A DNA stretch of 64,000 nt from Paenibacillus montanisoli (lineage in GTDB: Bacteria > Bacillota > Bacilli > Paenibacillales > Paenibacillaceae): positions 434,001 to 498,000 of the forward strand of contig NZ_QLUW01000001.1 of NCBI RefSeq assembly GCF_003268025.1. The letters are read 5' to 3'. Of the stretch, positions 53,835 through 62,741 are shown in pieces. Numbering within the stretch: position 1 is the stretch's first letter; each line of letters starts with the position of its first letter. The position numbers and the translations under genes were made by a program. A model generated the notes under the pieces. The model saw nothing but the letters and a program-made list of their open reading frames with translations, was not told where the DNA came from and searched no databases.

Positions 53835-54656
53835 ATGCAGAAAGGACAGCGTAAAGCCGATATGACTAATAACCATCATTTCACGCAGAATCCGCCGCAG
53901 CGGTTCATCGATTTGAACTGCGATTTCGGCGAGGGCTACGGCGCTTATACGTTCGGCCAAGATGCTGCGCTGCTTGCTCATGTGACCTCCGTCAATATCG
54001 CCTGCGGCTTACATGCCGGAGATCCTCATACGATGCGCAAAGCGGTCGAGATGGCGGCCTCCGCGGGGGCGGCAATCGGCGCGCACCCCGGCCTGCCGGA
54101 CCGGCTCGGCTTCGGCAGGCGCGAAATGGCGGTCAGCGCCGAAGAGGTCTTCGACTTGACGCTCTATCAAATCGGCGCTCTGGACGCATTCGCGCGGGCA
54201 GCGGGCAGCAGCCTTCGCCACGTGAAGCCGCACGGAGCGCTCTATCATATGGCCGGCAGAAGCGCGGAGCTGGCCGATGCGTTCGTACGTGCGGTCAAAG
54301 CGTTTCACCCTTCGCTTATGATCTACGGGCAGTGGGCAAGCGAGCTTCTGAACGCGGCGGACCGGCACGGACTGCGCAAGGTGTCCGAAGTTTTCGCGGA
54401 CCGTTCCTATCAAACGGACGGCCATTTAACGCCCCGCCACCTGCCGGGGGCGACGCTATCCTCTTCGGAGGAGGCGCTGCGCCAGACGATCGGCATGGTC
54501 GCTAGAGGTACGGTTCGGACAATCGGAGGCGCGGATATCGCGATTCAGGGAGACACCGTTTGTCTCCACGGCGACGGACCGCGGGCAGCGGAATTCGCCG
54601 CGGCGCTGCGCGAAGGTCTGGAAGCGGCGGGAATCGGCGTAAGGCCTCCGCAGTAA
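53835..54656 (+). CDS. pxpA: 5-oxoprolinase subunit PxpA (LamB/YcsF)
   Basis: The 273-residue protein is the LamB/YcsF-family subunit that binds 5-oxoproline. FIDLNCDFGEGYGAYTFG, SVNIACGLHAGDPHTM, GAHPGLPDRLGFGRR and VKPHGALYHM are diagnostic. It has 15-20 extra residues before the conserved start. ATG 53835 with GAAAG 5 bases ahead or ATG 53862 are both possible starts. It is the last gene of the pxpB-pxpC-pxpA operon, 12 bases after pxpC. Confidence 0.9.
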   Translation: MQKGQRKADMTNNHHFTQNPPQRFIDLNCDFGEGYGAYTFGQDAALLAHVTSVNIACGLHAGDPHTMRKAVEMAASAGAAIGAHPGLPDRLGFGRREMAVSAEEVFDLTLYQIGALDAFARAAGSSLRHVKPHGALYHMAGRSAELADAFVRAVKAFHPSLMIYGQWASELLNAADRHGLRKVSEVFADRSYQTDGHLTPRHLPGATLSSSEEALRQTIGMVARGTVRTIGGADIAIQGDTVCLHGDGPRAAEFAAALREGLEAAGIGVRPPQ

Positions 54657-54695
54657 CAACGGCTTTCTTTTCTTGAAGGGGGACTTCCAGGCATC

Positions 54696-56822
54696 ATGTC
54701 GATAAACAGGGCGGAAAAAAAGACGATTTGGACGGTGCTTGCCGCCATCATCGGCTTTCTCTTTATGAGGGGATTTCATAGCGAGCTGTATTGGACGGTT
54801 CAGAAAGACATCTATCTCTTTATTCATTCCGGCATGGAGTTTATCGGCTTTGCAATAAGCTTCACCATGCTGGTATTGGGTTGGCTGTTCTTCGCGAAAA
54901 CGTTATCGAAGCATCGGCTCTATACGGCTGCCTTGTTCGGCGCAGTCGGCTTACTTGACTTGCTGCACGGTCTCACGGCAGAAGGAATGCCCTTCTACCG
55001 GCCTGTCGGAGAAACGACGATATCCTCCCTGTTCGCGATGACGGCCCAGCTAGCCGGCTCTGTCGGTTTGTTTCTGATATTCAGCAAGAAGGACGCGCCG
55101 ATTGGTACGAGCAAGAGGCTGCCGGCTGTAGCCGTGTCACTGGGGTTCACGTCGATAACCGCTGTTCTTTACTATGCTTTAACCGGCTTGCCGGCTGTTG
55201 CCGCGCTGACAGGCGCTTCGCTTGACTTGCTGGAAGTGCTCGTTCGGATCGTCATTCTGCTTTCGTACATGGGCGCGATCGGCATGGTGCTTTTCCTTAA
55301 CCGCAATGAGCGCCCTCAGGCGCTTCTCACGATTATTCAAGCGCTGGTCTTATTCCTGGTTGCCAATGTGCAGTTCATGCTCGGCTCGGGCATGCAAGAC
55401 AGCGATATGCTTATCGGGCATTTGTATAGGCTGGCCGGTTACTATTTTCTCATGAAGGGGATTTATTACGTTACCCTTGAAGAGCCGTTCAAGCAGCAGA
55501 AGCGCACGGAAGCGCGCATCAATTACTTGGCTTACCACGATGAGCTGACCGGCCTGTCCAATCGGCGGCTGCTGCAGGAGCAGCTGGATGCAGAGCTGCA
55601 ACGGGCCCGGCTCAGCAGCAGCCGGCTCGCGGTGTTCCTGCTCGATATCGACCGGTTCAAGACGTTCAACGACGCGCTTGGCCATTCCTTCGGCGATCAG
55701 ATGCTGCAGGCGGTTTCGGAGCGGCTGCGTCTGGCCGCCGGCAAGCCGAACCATGTGTTCCGGATGGGCGGCGACGAATTCGTTGTCTTGTTGCCGGGAA
55801 TAAGAGAGTCGGAGAAGGAGCGCGTTGAAGCGAAAGCGAAGGCGTTGATGGGGCTGTTCGATGCGCCATTCGTGCTTGGCGAGGCGGAGTATCATATTAC
55901 GATCAGTCTCGGCATCTCCTTCTTTCCTCAGGATGGGGATAGCGTAGAAGTATTGCTAAAGAACGCCGACACCGCCATGTACAATGCCAAAATGCACCGC
56001 AATGAGTATTCCAGCTACGAACCGGAAATGAACCGGAAATCGCATGACCGGCTGCGCCTTGAAAGCGATTTGCGGCGGGCGATCGAACAGGAGCAGTTTA
56101 CGCTCGCGTATCAGCCGCTGATCAACCTCAACACCGGCAAGGTCGTCGGCGTCGAAGCGCTCGTTCGTTGGCATCATCCACAGCGCGGCCTGCTGCCGCC
56201 GGGCGACTTTATTCCGCTGACGGAAGAGAACGGCCTGATCCTGCAGCTGGGCGAATGGGTGCTCAAGGCGGCTTGCAAGCAAAACGTCGCTTGGCAAAAT
56301 GCCGGCCTGCCGCCGATGATGATGTCCGTGAACCTGTCCATGCGGCAATTCAGGCAGCATCAGCTGGCGGAGCGAATCAAGGGGATCCTGGATCAAACAG
56401 GCATGCCCCCGAAGTACTTGGAGCTGGAGATTACGGAGAGCATGACGAGCGACGTGGAGTTTGCCAGCGATATGCTCGCCAGCTTGAAGGAGATCGGCGT
56501 CCAAATCAGCATCGACGATTTCGGCACGGGCTACAGCTCGCTCATCTCGCTCAAGCGTTTCCCGATCGATAAGCTGAAGATTGACCGCTCGTTTGTGGGC
56601 GATCTGACCCAGGGCGGCAGCGATGCGGCCATCGTATCGACCATCACGTCCATGGCCAAAAATTTAAAGCTGAAAGTGACTGCCGAAGGCGTAGAGAACG
56701 ACGAGCAGATTCAGTTTCTGCGCGAACGAAATTGCGAGGAAGCGCAAGGCTTTTATTTTACGAAGCCGATTCCGGCGAATTTGTTCGAGAACTGGTACAG
56801 GCACCGATACCAAATGGCCTAG
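54696..56822 (+). CDS. GGDEF-EAL cyclic-di-GMP enzyme with MASE3-like sensor
   Basis: The 708-residue membrane protein has seven to eight N-terminal helices (about 1-265) of MASE3 type (LFGAVGLLDLLHGLTAEGMP). A GGDEF domain has an intact active site, RMGGDEF at 358-362. The usual RxxD inhibitory site before it is replaced by GKPN, so product inhibition is probably lost. An EAL domain has EALVRWHHP at 487-495 and DDFGTGYSSL, so both synthesis and breakdown of cyclic-di-GMP are possible. GGGGGA precedes ATG 54696. Which activity dominates cannot be read from sequence. Confidence 0.87.
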   Translation: MSINRAEKKTIWTVLAAIIGFLFMRGFHSELYWTVQKDIYLFIHSGMEFIGFAISFTMLVLGWLFFAKTLSKHRLYTAALFGAVGLLDLLHGLTAEGMPFYRPVGETTISSLFAMTAQLAGSVGLFLIFSKKDAPIGTSKRLPAVAVSLGFTSITAVLYYALTGLPAVAALTGASLDLLEVLVRIVILLSYMGAIGMVLFLNRNERPQALLTIIQALVLFLVANVQFMLGSGMQDSDMLIGHLYRLAGYYFLMKGIYYVTLEEPFKQQKRTEARINYLAYHDELTGLSNRRLLQEQLDAELQRARLSSSRLAVFLLDIDRFKTFNDALGHSFGDQMLQAVSERLRLAAGKPNHVFRMGGDEFVVLLPGIRESEKERVEAKAKALMGLFDAPFVLGEAEYHITISLGISFFPQDGDSVEVLLKNADTAMYNAKMHRNEYSSYEPEMNRKSHDRLRLESDLRRAIEQEQFTLAYQPLINLNTGKVVGVEALVRWHHPQRGLLPPGDFIPLTEENGLILQLGEWVLKAACKQNVAWQNAGLPPMMMSVNLSMRQFRQHQLAERIKGILDQTGMPPKYLELEITESMTSDVEFASDMLASLKEIGVQISIDDFGTGYSSLISLKRFPIDKLKIDRSFVGDLTQGGSDAAIVSTITSMAKNLKLKVTAEGVENDEQIQFLRERNCEEAQGFYFTKPIPANLFENWYRHRYQMA

Positions 56823-56851
56823 CGAGAAGAAGGAAAAGGGAAGAGGATGGC

Positions 56852-57264
56852 ATGCAAGAACACTTGACTGCGGTATTCATCTACGGACGCTGCTGCCGGG
56901 CCTTAGCAACCATCATGTGGTTGCCGGGTTCATCCAAGCGGCGAAGCCCGGCATCATTCATGGACGGCTCGTCGACTACGGCCCGTATCCCGCTTTGCTG
57001 CGCGACGAGGCTGCCGGGAGGAGCGGTTCCGTCGTTCGCGGGTTGTGGATTGCCGTCAACCGGCAAGGTCTTCGCAACATGGATCAGCTGGAGCAATTCT
57101 TGGGGATCGAAGAGGATAACGATTACGATCGGATCTGGGTAACCGACATCGCGCAACCGGAGCAAAGCGGGTGGGTGTATGTATGGGATTCGCCGAGAGG
57201 CTGCCCGCCGATCGACGAAAGCTATTGGCCGGACTACTATGCCCGCAAGCAGAAGGGGACATAG
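56852..57264 (+). pseudogene. Gamma-glutamylcyclotransferase-like gene with a frameshift
   Basis: The first frame starts at ATG 56852 with AGAGG 5 bases ahead and reads QEHLTAVFIYG. A one-base loss near 56885-56887 shifts it. Restoring one base gives YGTLLPGLSNHHVVAGFIQ, which is the YGTLLPG signature of the AIG2/gamma-glutamylcyclotransferase fold. The restored frame then continues through HGRLVDYGPYPALL and EQFLGIEEDNDYDRIWV to 57264. The full product would be about 137 residues. It would act on gamma-glutamyl peptides or amines. The shift may be real decay or a sequence error. Confidence 0.75.
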
Positions 57265-57272
57265 CTTGCGCT

Positions 57273-58007
57273 TCAGTCTTTCGCCGGGGGATTCATCATC
57301 GTAACATGGACGGGTAAATCGCGCTCAGCAGCCCTGCTGAGCGTTTTTGCATTGTTCATCGTATAGATAATGCCGAAGGCTAACAGCAAGCAAGCCATCG
57401 TAAAGACGAGCACGCGCTTGACCTTGTGACTGACGGCCGTTCCGTCATCACGGTGAATGCGTCTATGCCGGATCGACTGCCGCCAAATGAGCAGCGCCGG
57501 GGAAGCCAGAACGGCAAGTCCGACTGCGAGCATTTCCTTCCGGTAGGCCATGCCGAGCGGAAAGACCTGGATGGAGGCATACAGGAAAGCCTCGATCACG
57601 AGCACTTGGACGGGAACGACGAGCGCGACCTCCGACGCCGCGCGGCGCTTTGTGCGGTTGGCAGTTTCTTCGGGGCTCTTGATCATCAGCTTAGCCAGAT
57701 CAATCAGACGAGGGAGCGAATAATAGGCGATCGCCGCGGTCGGCAGCAGAATGAGCACGAAGAAGAGCAGCGCGTTATCGAGTACGAACCAGCTCCGGTA
57801 AGAATAGGTCGCGATGAGCATGATCAACTTGGCTGCGGCCAGCAGCGTCATCGAGCCGAGTATGGCAAGCGTAAGAACGGCCGTCCGTTTCAGGCTGTTC
57901 GTCGTGCGCCGAAAGGCTAAACAGCCGGCTGATAAACCGGCAAACAGCGCAAGCAGCAGCAGGAGCACGGCCATGGACGCGTTTACAACATAAACGGGTA
58001 CGGACAT
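57273..58007 (-). CDS. Polytopic membrane protein, function unknown
   Basis: The 244-residue protein has six hydrophobic segments, the first at about 5-30 and the last at about 200-220. A short external tail ends HVTMMNPPAKD. A cytoplasmic loop (KSPEETANRTKRRAA) separates the third and fourth helices. No family was recognised. GGGGGAA precedes the ATG ending at 58007 on the minus strand. It is convergent with the cyclotransferase-like gene, only 8 bases apart, with no visible terminator between them. Confidence 0.65.
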   Translation of the reverse strand: MSVPVYVVNASMAVLLLLLALFAGLSAGCLAFRRTTNSLKRTAVLTLAILGSMTLLAAAKLIMLIATYSYRSWFVLDNALLFFVLILLPTAAIAYYSLPRLIDLAKLMIKSPEETANRTKRRAASEVALVVPVQVLVIEAFLYASIQVFPLGMAYRKEMLAVGLAVLASPALLIWRQSIRHRRIHRDDGTAVSHKVKRVLVFTMACLLLAFGIIYTMNNAKTLSRAAERDLPVHVTMMNPPAKD

Positions 58008-58133
58008 ATTCGAATTCCCCCATTTCCACAGATTGACTAGGTTAAGTTTACAAGGCGGCGCTGCGGATCGTGAACGGGCTGGGGTCCGGTCGAGGACTGG
58101 ACTTTAGTCGAGCATATGTATGGCAGTTCGATG

Positions 58134-59006
58134 CTATCCTTTGCGTTTGCGGTATTGCGATGGAGACACGCCGTAATAGGCTGTAAACTGCTTCGTAAAA
58201 TGATGGATAGAAGAGTAGCCCAGATCCTCTGCGATGGCTGTAATCGACCGATTGCTTTCCCAGAGCGCAGCTGCAGCCTGCTTCATCACCGCACGGCTCC
58301 AATAGGCTTTGGGCGAGAGACCGGCCGTTTGCTTGAAGAGGGTGTGAAACCTGGTCTTCTGCAATCCGCTCTGCGCGAGCCAGTCCCTGTAATTCGAACC
58401 GGCATGGGCTTCCCGGTCGATCCGCTGCATGATCATTCTCATGCGGTAGTCACTTTGCCAGCTCTCTCCGGCGATTTGCGCCAGCTCCAGAATCAGTGCT
58501 TTAAGCAAGCTGTGAGCAACGGAATCCCCGTAGTCTCGCTGCTGTTGGTGCTGTTTGACGATATGGGCAAATAGCTCCGTCAGGAAAGCGTGATGCTGCA
58601 AGGGAAAAATATGCGGTAGCGAATCCACTACATCGTTTGCCTGAACGGGGGTCAGCAGCTCGGGCGTAAAATCCGATAAATGCCAATACAGGTGATGCTC
58701 CGTAGGCAGCGGCTGATCGCTCCATAGCTCAAAATAGAGATTGTAGGTCGCAAGCCGGCTCTCATGATCCGTATAAAAGGAATGCATCAGCTGAGGCGGC
58801 AAAAAGATCAAATCGCCCTTTTTCAACGCGGTTACTTCGCCATTGATAATAATTTTGCCTTTTCCGCCTTCAACCAGATGAAGCGCGTAGCAGTACCCAT
58901 AGCGGCTGACTTCGAATGGGTTCCGTTCGTATGGAAACAAGTAATGGTGTCCTACACGGATAAATGGCTGCATGTCGTTTAGTTGCCGCTTCGCCGCGCC
59001 ATTCAA
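58134..59006 (-). CDS. AraC family transcriptional regulator
   Basis: The 290-residue regulator has an N-terminal cupin-like sensing domain (HLVEGGKGKIIINGEVTALK, LPPQLMHSFY). The C-terminal double helix-turn-helix is typical: KTRFHTLFKQTAGLSPKAYW and ITAIAEDLGYSSIHHFTKQF, ending YYGVSPSQYRKRKG. Regulators of this size commonly sense sugars. GGGGTGAAGGA before TTG 59006 is the likely ribosome site. No divergent target gene is obvious; the nearest neighbours are nrdB and the membrane protein. Confidence 0.85.
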   Translation of the reverse strand: MNGAAKRQLNDMQPFIRVGHHYLFPYERNPFEVSRYGYCYALHLVEGGKGKIIINGEVTALKKGDLIFLPPQLMHSFYTDHESRLATYNLYFELWSDQPLPTEHHLYWHLSDFTPELLTPVQANDVVDSLPHIFPLQHHAFLTELFAHIVKQHQQQRDYGDSVAHSLLKALILELAQIAGESWQSDYRMRMIMQRIDREAHAGSNYRDWLAQSGLQKTRFHTLFKQTAGLSPKAYWSRAVMKQAAAALWESNRSITAIAEDLGYSSIHHFTKQFTAYYGVSPSQYRKRKG

Positions 59007-59094
59007 GATCCTTCACCCCCGCTAAGCATGTCCGGTACTACTATATCTATTGTATCATGAAGATTGCCACTCCTGAACTATACTTAGTTCAACG

Positions 59095-59132
59095 AAAAAA
59101 GCTCAAGTCTCTGAATAGAGCCTTGAGCTTTT
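59095..59132 (-). terminator. Terminator of nrd operon
   Basis: AAAGCTCAAG pairs with CTTGAGCTTT, with inner CTCT/AGAG, and a T6 tail on the minus strand. Confidence 0.8.
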
Positions 59133-59148
59133 GTTCTATGCGTCAAAA

Positions 59149-60186
59149 TTACAGGTCGCCCCAGTTCAGGTTGGACGATTTACTGTAGTTGGTTACTTTC
59201 TGCTCGAAGAAATCCGTTTTCATGCCGTTCATATTGCTGAAGCTTTCTACCCATTTCATAGGATGCTCGATGATCTCCGGATAGAGGATATCGAGATTCA
59301 GCTTGCGCAAGCGCTCGTTGGAAAGGAATTTAATGTACTGCTCGATAATTTCATCCGTAAGGCCGGGAATTTGATTATTCGTAATGTATTGTCCCCATTC
59401 AATCTCGTGCTCTACGGCAGTCTTCATCATTTGACGCAGCTCTTCGACCAACACCGGCGTAAACAGCTCCGGATTTTCCTTGCGCACTTCGCGGAAAATG
59501 CCTTGGAAAAGCGCCAGGTGAGTCAATTCATCGCGCTGGATATATTTGATCTCGGATACGGTACCGAGCATTTTGCCCTGACGGCCGAGCGCGTAGAAGA
59601 AGCTGAAGCCGCTGTAGAAGTAGATGCCTTCCAGGATGTAGTTGGCCATGATCGTCTTGATCAAGTTTTGCGACGATGGGTTGGCAATGAAGTTCTCGTA
59701 GAGGTCGGTAATGAACCGGTTCCGCTTCAAGAGGTTTTTGTCTTCACGCCACAGGTTATAAATTTGGTCGCGCACTTCCGGCGAAACGACGCTGTCCAGA
59801 ATATAAGAGTAAGATTGGCTGTGCACCGCTTCTTGGAACGTGTGCACCGTTAGGCACAGGTTAACCTCGGGAGCCGTAATATATTCGTTAACGTTCGGCA
59901 GATTTGCCGTTTGCAGCGAATCCAGAAAAATCAAGAAGCTAATAATTTTATCATAGCTGTTGCGCTCGGAAAGCGACAGGTTCTTATAATCTTTGGCATC
60001 CTGCGCGAGCGGGATCTCTTCCGGAATCCAGAAGTTATTCATCATGGTCCGGTACATCTTCGTCGCCCAGTCATATTTAACGTTGTTCAGCTCGATCAGA
60101 TTGGTCGTATTGCCGCCAATCATGCGGCGCTTGCCCCAATCGCGGTCGCCCTCTTCGTTGAATAGTTTTTTCTTTTGCAGATCCAT
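59149..60186 (-). CDS. nrdB: Class I ribonucleotide reductase small subunit
   Basis: The 345-residue di-metal protein generates the radical for ribonucleotide reduction. Metal-ligand motifs are visible: LDSLQTANLPNVNEYITAPE, then TFQEAVHSQSYSYIL (Glu/His plus the likely radical Tyr) and RDELTHLALF. The C-terminal end SSNLNWGDL is the tail that docks in the large subunit. AAGGAGG lies about 11 bases before the ATG ending at 60186; the frame is open to 60336 but that part lies in the palindromic element. It is downstream of nrdA and read from the same promoter, separated by 226 bases. Confidence 0.93.
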   Translation of the reverse strand: MDLQKKKLFNEEGDRDWGKRRMIGGNTTNLIELNNVKYDWATKMYRTMMNNFWIPEEIPLAQDAKDYKNLSLSERNSYDKIISFLIFLDSLQTANLPNVNEYITAPEVNLCLTVHTFQEAVHSQSYSYILDSVVSPEVRDQIYNLWREDKNLLKRNRFITDLYENFIANPSSQNLIKTIMANYILEGIYFYSGFSFFYALGRQGKMLGTVSEIKYIQRDELTHLALFQGIFREVRKENPELFTPVLVEELRQMMKTAVEHEIEWGQYITNNQIPGLTDEIIEQYIKFLSNERLRKLNLDILYPEIIEHPMKWVESFSNMNGMKTDFFEQKVTNYSKSSNLNWGDL

Positions 60187-60242
60187 GTTACAGGCTGCCT
60201 CCTTCTTACTCCATAAATAAGCTGCAAGAGCTTTTAGACCTT

Positions 60243-60403
60243 CTCGTTGAAAAAGTGCCCGTAGGGCAGTATGGAGTCGGAAAAGCGTAAGCGGTCGCCT
60301 TTGTAGTCGGGTGATAACCTGTAAAGGTATTATCATTCAAAATCACCTGACTACAACAGCGATTGTAGACCCATACTGACCGCAGGGCACGATCATTCAA
60401 CGA
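60243..60403. repeat. 160-bp imperfect palindromic element between nrdA and nrdB
   Basis: The left arm begins TCGTTGA (60243), then GTGCCC and AGGGCAGTATGG. The right arm mirrors it with CCATACTGACCGCAGGGCAC and ATTCAACGA (ends 60403). Further in, TTTGTAGTCGGGTGAT faces ATCACCTGACTACAA, with ACCT/AGGT at the tip. The whole can fold into one long branched hairpin. It has no coding frame. It may be a MITE-like repeat or a structured RNA that lowers nrdB expression. Confidence 0.65.
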
Positions 60404-60412
60404 AAAAACGTC

Positions 60413-62638
60413 TTAAGCGCTGCAGCTTATGCAATCTTCTACTTCAAGGCTCTTGTTCCGGCAGTAGTAAACGGTCTTCAGCCCGTTCTCCCATGCAGCC
60501 ATGTACAGATCCATAAATTCCTTAGCCGTGTAGTTCGGCGTGATGTACAGGTTGAACGATTGAGCCTGATCGATATGGCGCTGGCGGCGGCCCGCTGCGC
60601 GGATGCTCCAGTGCTGATCGATATGGTGCGCTTCCTTGTAGAACCAGAACGTTTCTTCGCTCAGGTTAGGCGCAGTTTGCGGGATGACGGCATTTTTCTT
60701 CTCCTCGACGAAGAACTTGTTGAAGATCGGGTCGATGCCGGCCGTCGAGCCTGCGATCAAGGAAGTGGACGCCGTCGGCGCGATCGCGAACATCCAAGCG
60801 TTACGAACGCCGTGCTCGGCTACGTCCTTCTTAAGTTTCTGCCAGTGAGGCGCATTGTAACCACGGGAATCGAAATATTCGCCCGTATGCCATTCGCTGC
60901 CTTCGAATACGCGGTAAGCGCCTTTTTCTTTGGCGATTTCCATCGATGCTTTGACGGCGCAATAGTTAATCCATTCATACAGCTCGTCGGCGCGGTCCAG
61001 GTGCTCCTCGGACTCCCACGCGATGCCATTGAGCGCAAGCCACTGATGATAGCCGCTTGTGCCGAGGCCGACGGCGCGGTATTTCTGGTTCGTAATTTCC
61101 GCTTGCGGGATCGGATAGTGGTTCAGGTCGATGACGTTATCCATCATCCGCATTTGGCAAGTGACGACCTCTTCGATTTCCTCTTTCGTTCCGGAACGGC
61201 CGAGGTTCAGGGAAGAGAGGTTACATACGACATAGTCGCCGCTCTTCACTTGCGTTGTAATGATGCCGTCCTCATGCGTCGTGGTGACGTATTCGGTCGG
61301 GCTCATGTTTTGGCAAATTTCCGTACACAAGTTGGAGCAATAAATGATGCCTTTATGCTTGTTCGGGTTCGCGCGGTTAACGGTATCGCGGTAGAACACG
61401 AACGGCGTTCCCGTTTCGAAGGAGCTTGCGAGAATCTTCTTCATGATCTCGATCGCCGGCACTTCCTCGCGGGATAGGGAAGGATTGTTCACGCACTCTT
61501 CGTAGCGGCGTTCCCACTCTTCGCCCCAAGCATCCTCAAGGGACCAGCCCATGTAACTGCGAACCTCGTGCGGATCGAACAGGTACCACGATTCGCGCTC
61601 TTGCGCCTTGCGCATGAACAGGTCCGGAATGCAGACGCCAGGGAAGATGTCGTGCGCCTTCATGCGGTCGTCGCCGTTGTTCGTTTTCAGATTCAGGAAG
61701 TCGAAGATGTCCTTGTGCCATACGTCGAGGTAAACCGCGACCGCGCCGGAACGAACGCCGAGCTGGTCAACGGCGACCGCCGTATTGTTGTAGTTCTTGA
61801 TCCAAGGCACGACGCCGCCGGCAACGCCCTTGTATCCGCGGATGTTGGAGCCGCGGCTGCGCACTTTGCCGATGTAGATGCCCATGCCGCCGCCGAATTT
61901 GGATACTTGCGCGAAGCTTTGGTCAACGTTGTAAATCCCCCACAGGTTGTCGGGTACGGTGTCGATGAAACAGCTGGAAAGCTGGTGGAATGGCTTGCGC
62001 GCATTGGCCAGCGTAGGCGTCGCAACCGTCATTTGAAGGCGGCTCAGCACGTCGTAGAACTTTTTCGCCCAAGCCAGCTTGTCATTCTCCTTCATTGCCA
62101 GGTGCATGGCCACGCCCATGAACAGCTCCTGCGGAAGCTCCAGTACGTCGCCGTTGAAGCTCTTGATCAGATAACGGTCAGCCAGTGTCTTCAGTCCGAT
62201 GTAATTGAACAGGTAGTCGCGTTCAGGCACGATGTAATTGCCGAGCTCGCGGATTTCGTCGCGTGTATAGTGCTCTAGTATGTAGCTGCCGTAGAGCCCT
62301 TTGTCTGTCAAATACGTGATGAGAGAGTAGAAGTCCCCGTAGCCGAAGTAGCCGTATTTGCGGTTGATTGCAGATTCTTTATAGAGATCGTACACAAGAA
62401 GCTTGGCTGCAACGTACTGCCAGTTCGGCTGTTCGATGCTCGTTTTTTCGACCGCAACTTGAATGAGTGTACGCTGAATTTCTTTAGTAGTAATGTTATT
62501 GCGGAAATAAGGAAGCAATGCGGTTTCAAGCTCAAGCGGGTCGCAGTCGCTGTAGCCGACACACGAGAAATCAATGACTTTCTTAAGCTTGGAAAAGATA
62601 AGTTCTTCTTTCTGACCGTTCCTCTTAATGATATCCAC
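60413..62638 (-). CDS. nrdA: Class I ribonucleotide reductase large subunit
   Basis: The 741-residue enzyme reduces ribonucleoside diphosphates. An ATP-cone occupies the first 90 residues (IIKRNGQKEELIFSKLKKVI). The catalytic core has FHQLSSCFIDTVPDN with an active-site Cys, KFGGGMGIY, YCSNLCTEI and CNLSSLNLG. The C-terminal redox pair is CISC. GTG 62638 is chosen: AAGGAG lies 12 bases ahead, homology begins here, and the longer frame to 62692 runs into a regulatory box. Paired NrdR boxes control the promoter. Confidence 0.92.
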   Translation of the reverse strand: MDIIKRNGQKEELIFSKLKKVIDFSCVGYSDCDPLELETALLPYFRNNITTKEIQRTLIQVAVEKTSIEQPNWQYVAAKLLVYDLYKESAINRKYGYFGYGDFYSLITYLTDKGLYGSYILEHYTRDEIRELGNYIVPERDYLFNYIGLKTLADRYLIKSFNGDVLELPQELFMGVAMHLAMKENDKLAWAKKFYDVLSRLQMTVATPTLANARKPFHQLSSCFIDTVPDNLWGIYNVDQSFAQVSKFGGGMGIYIGKVRSRGSNIRGYKGVAGGVVPWIKNYNNTAVAVDQLGVRSGAVAVYLDVWHKDIFDFLNLKTNNGDDRMKAHDIFPGVCIPDLFMRKAQERESWYLFDPHEVRSYMGWSLEDAWGEEWERRYEECVNNPSLSREEVPAIEIMKKILASSFETGTPFVFYRDTVNRANPNKHKGIIYCSNLCTEICQNMSPTEYVTTTHEDGIITTQVKSGDYVVCNLSSLNLGRSGTKEEIEEVVTCQMRMMDNVIDLNHYPIPQAEITNQKYRAVGLGTSGYHQWLALNGIAWESEEHLDRADELYEWINYCAVKASMEIAKEKGAYRVFEGSEWHTGEYFDSRGYNAPHWQKLKKDVAEHGVRNAWMFAIAPTASTSLIAGSTAGIDPIFNKFFVEEKKNAVIPQTAPNLSEETFWFYKEAHHIDQHWSIRAAGRRQRHIDQAQSFNLYITPNYTAKEFMDLYMAAWENGLKTVYYCRNKSLEVEDCISCSA

Positions 62639-62686
62639 GAGAAGAGCCCACTCCTTGTCGAAGGATGTCGTCTGACAACCCTTAAT

Positions 62687-62702
62687 ACACAATATGTTGT
62701 TA
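62687..62702. promoter_or_regulatory. NrdR box 1 (downstream)
   Basis: ACACAATATGTTGTTA matches the NrdR consensus ACACwATATATwGTGT at 13 of 16 positions and lies at about +4 to +19 of the nrd transcript. Confidence 0.65.
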
Positions 62703-62712
62703 TTGCTTTTCT

Positions 62713-62741
62713 AAATTACACCAATATATAGTGTCTGTCAA
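62713..62741 (-). promoter_or_regulatory. SigA-like promoter of nrdAB
   Basis: Minus strand: TTGACA (62741-62736), 17-base spacer, TAATTT (62718-62713). The spacer contains NrdR box 2. Confidence 0.65.
62719..62734. promoter_or_regulatory. NrdR box 2 (between -35 and -10)
   Basis: ACACTATATATTGGTG on the minus strand. Its start is 32 bp from that of box 1, about three helical turns, the usual spacing for paired NrdR boxes. The stretch 62743-63090 beyond it holds no other gene; a TACAAT at 63040 may be a -10 box for copCD. Confidence 0.7.

Noticed and set aside
52950-53981. Long minus-strand open frame (343 codons) opposite pxpC and pxpA
   Set aside because: It is a by-product of the very GC-rich pxpC DNA; composition is Arg/Ala-rich with no family features, and the plus strand carries clear PxpC and PxpA motifs.
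62639-62692. N-terminal extension of nrdA from TTG 62692
   Set aside because: It overlaps an NrdR box near the transcript start and lacks a ribosome site.
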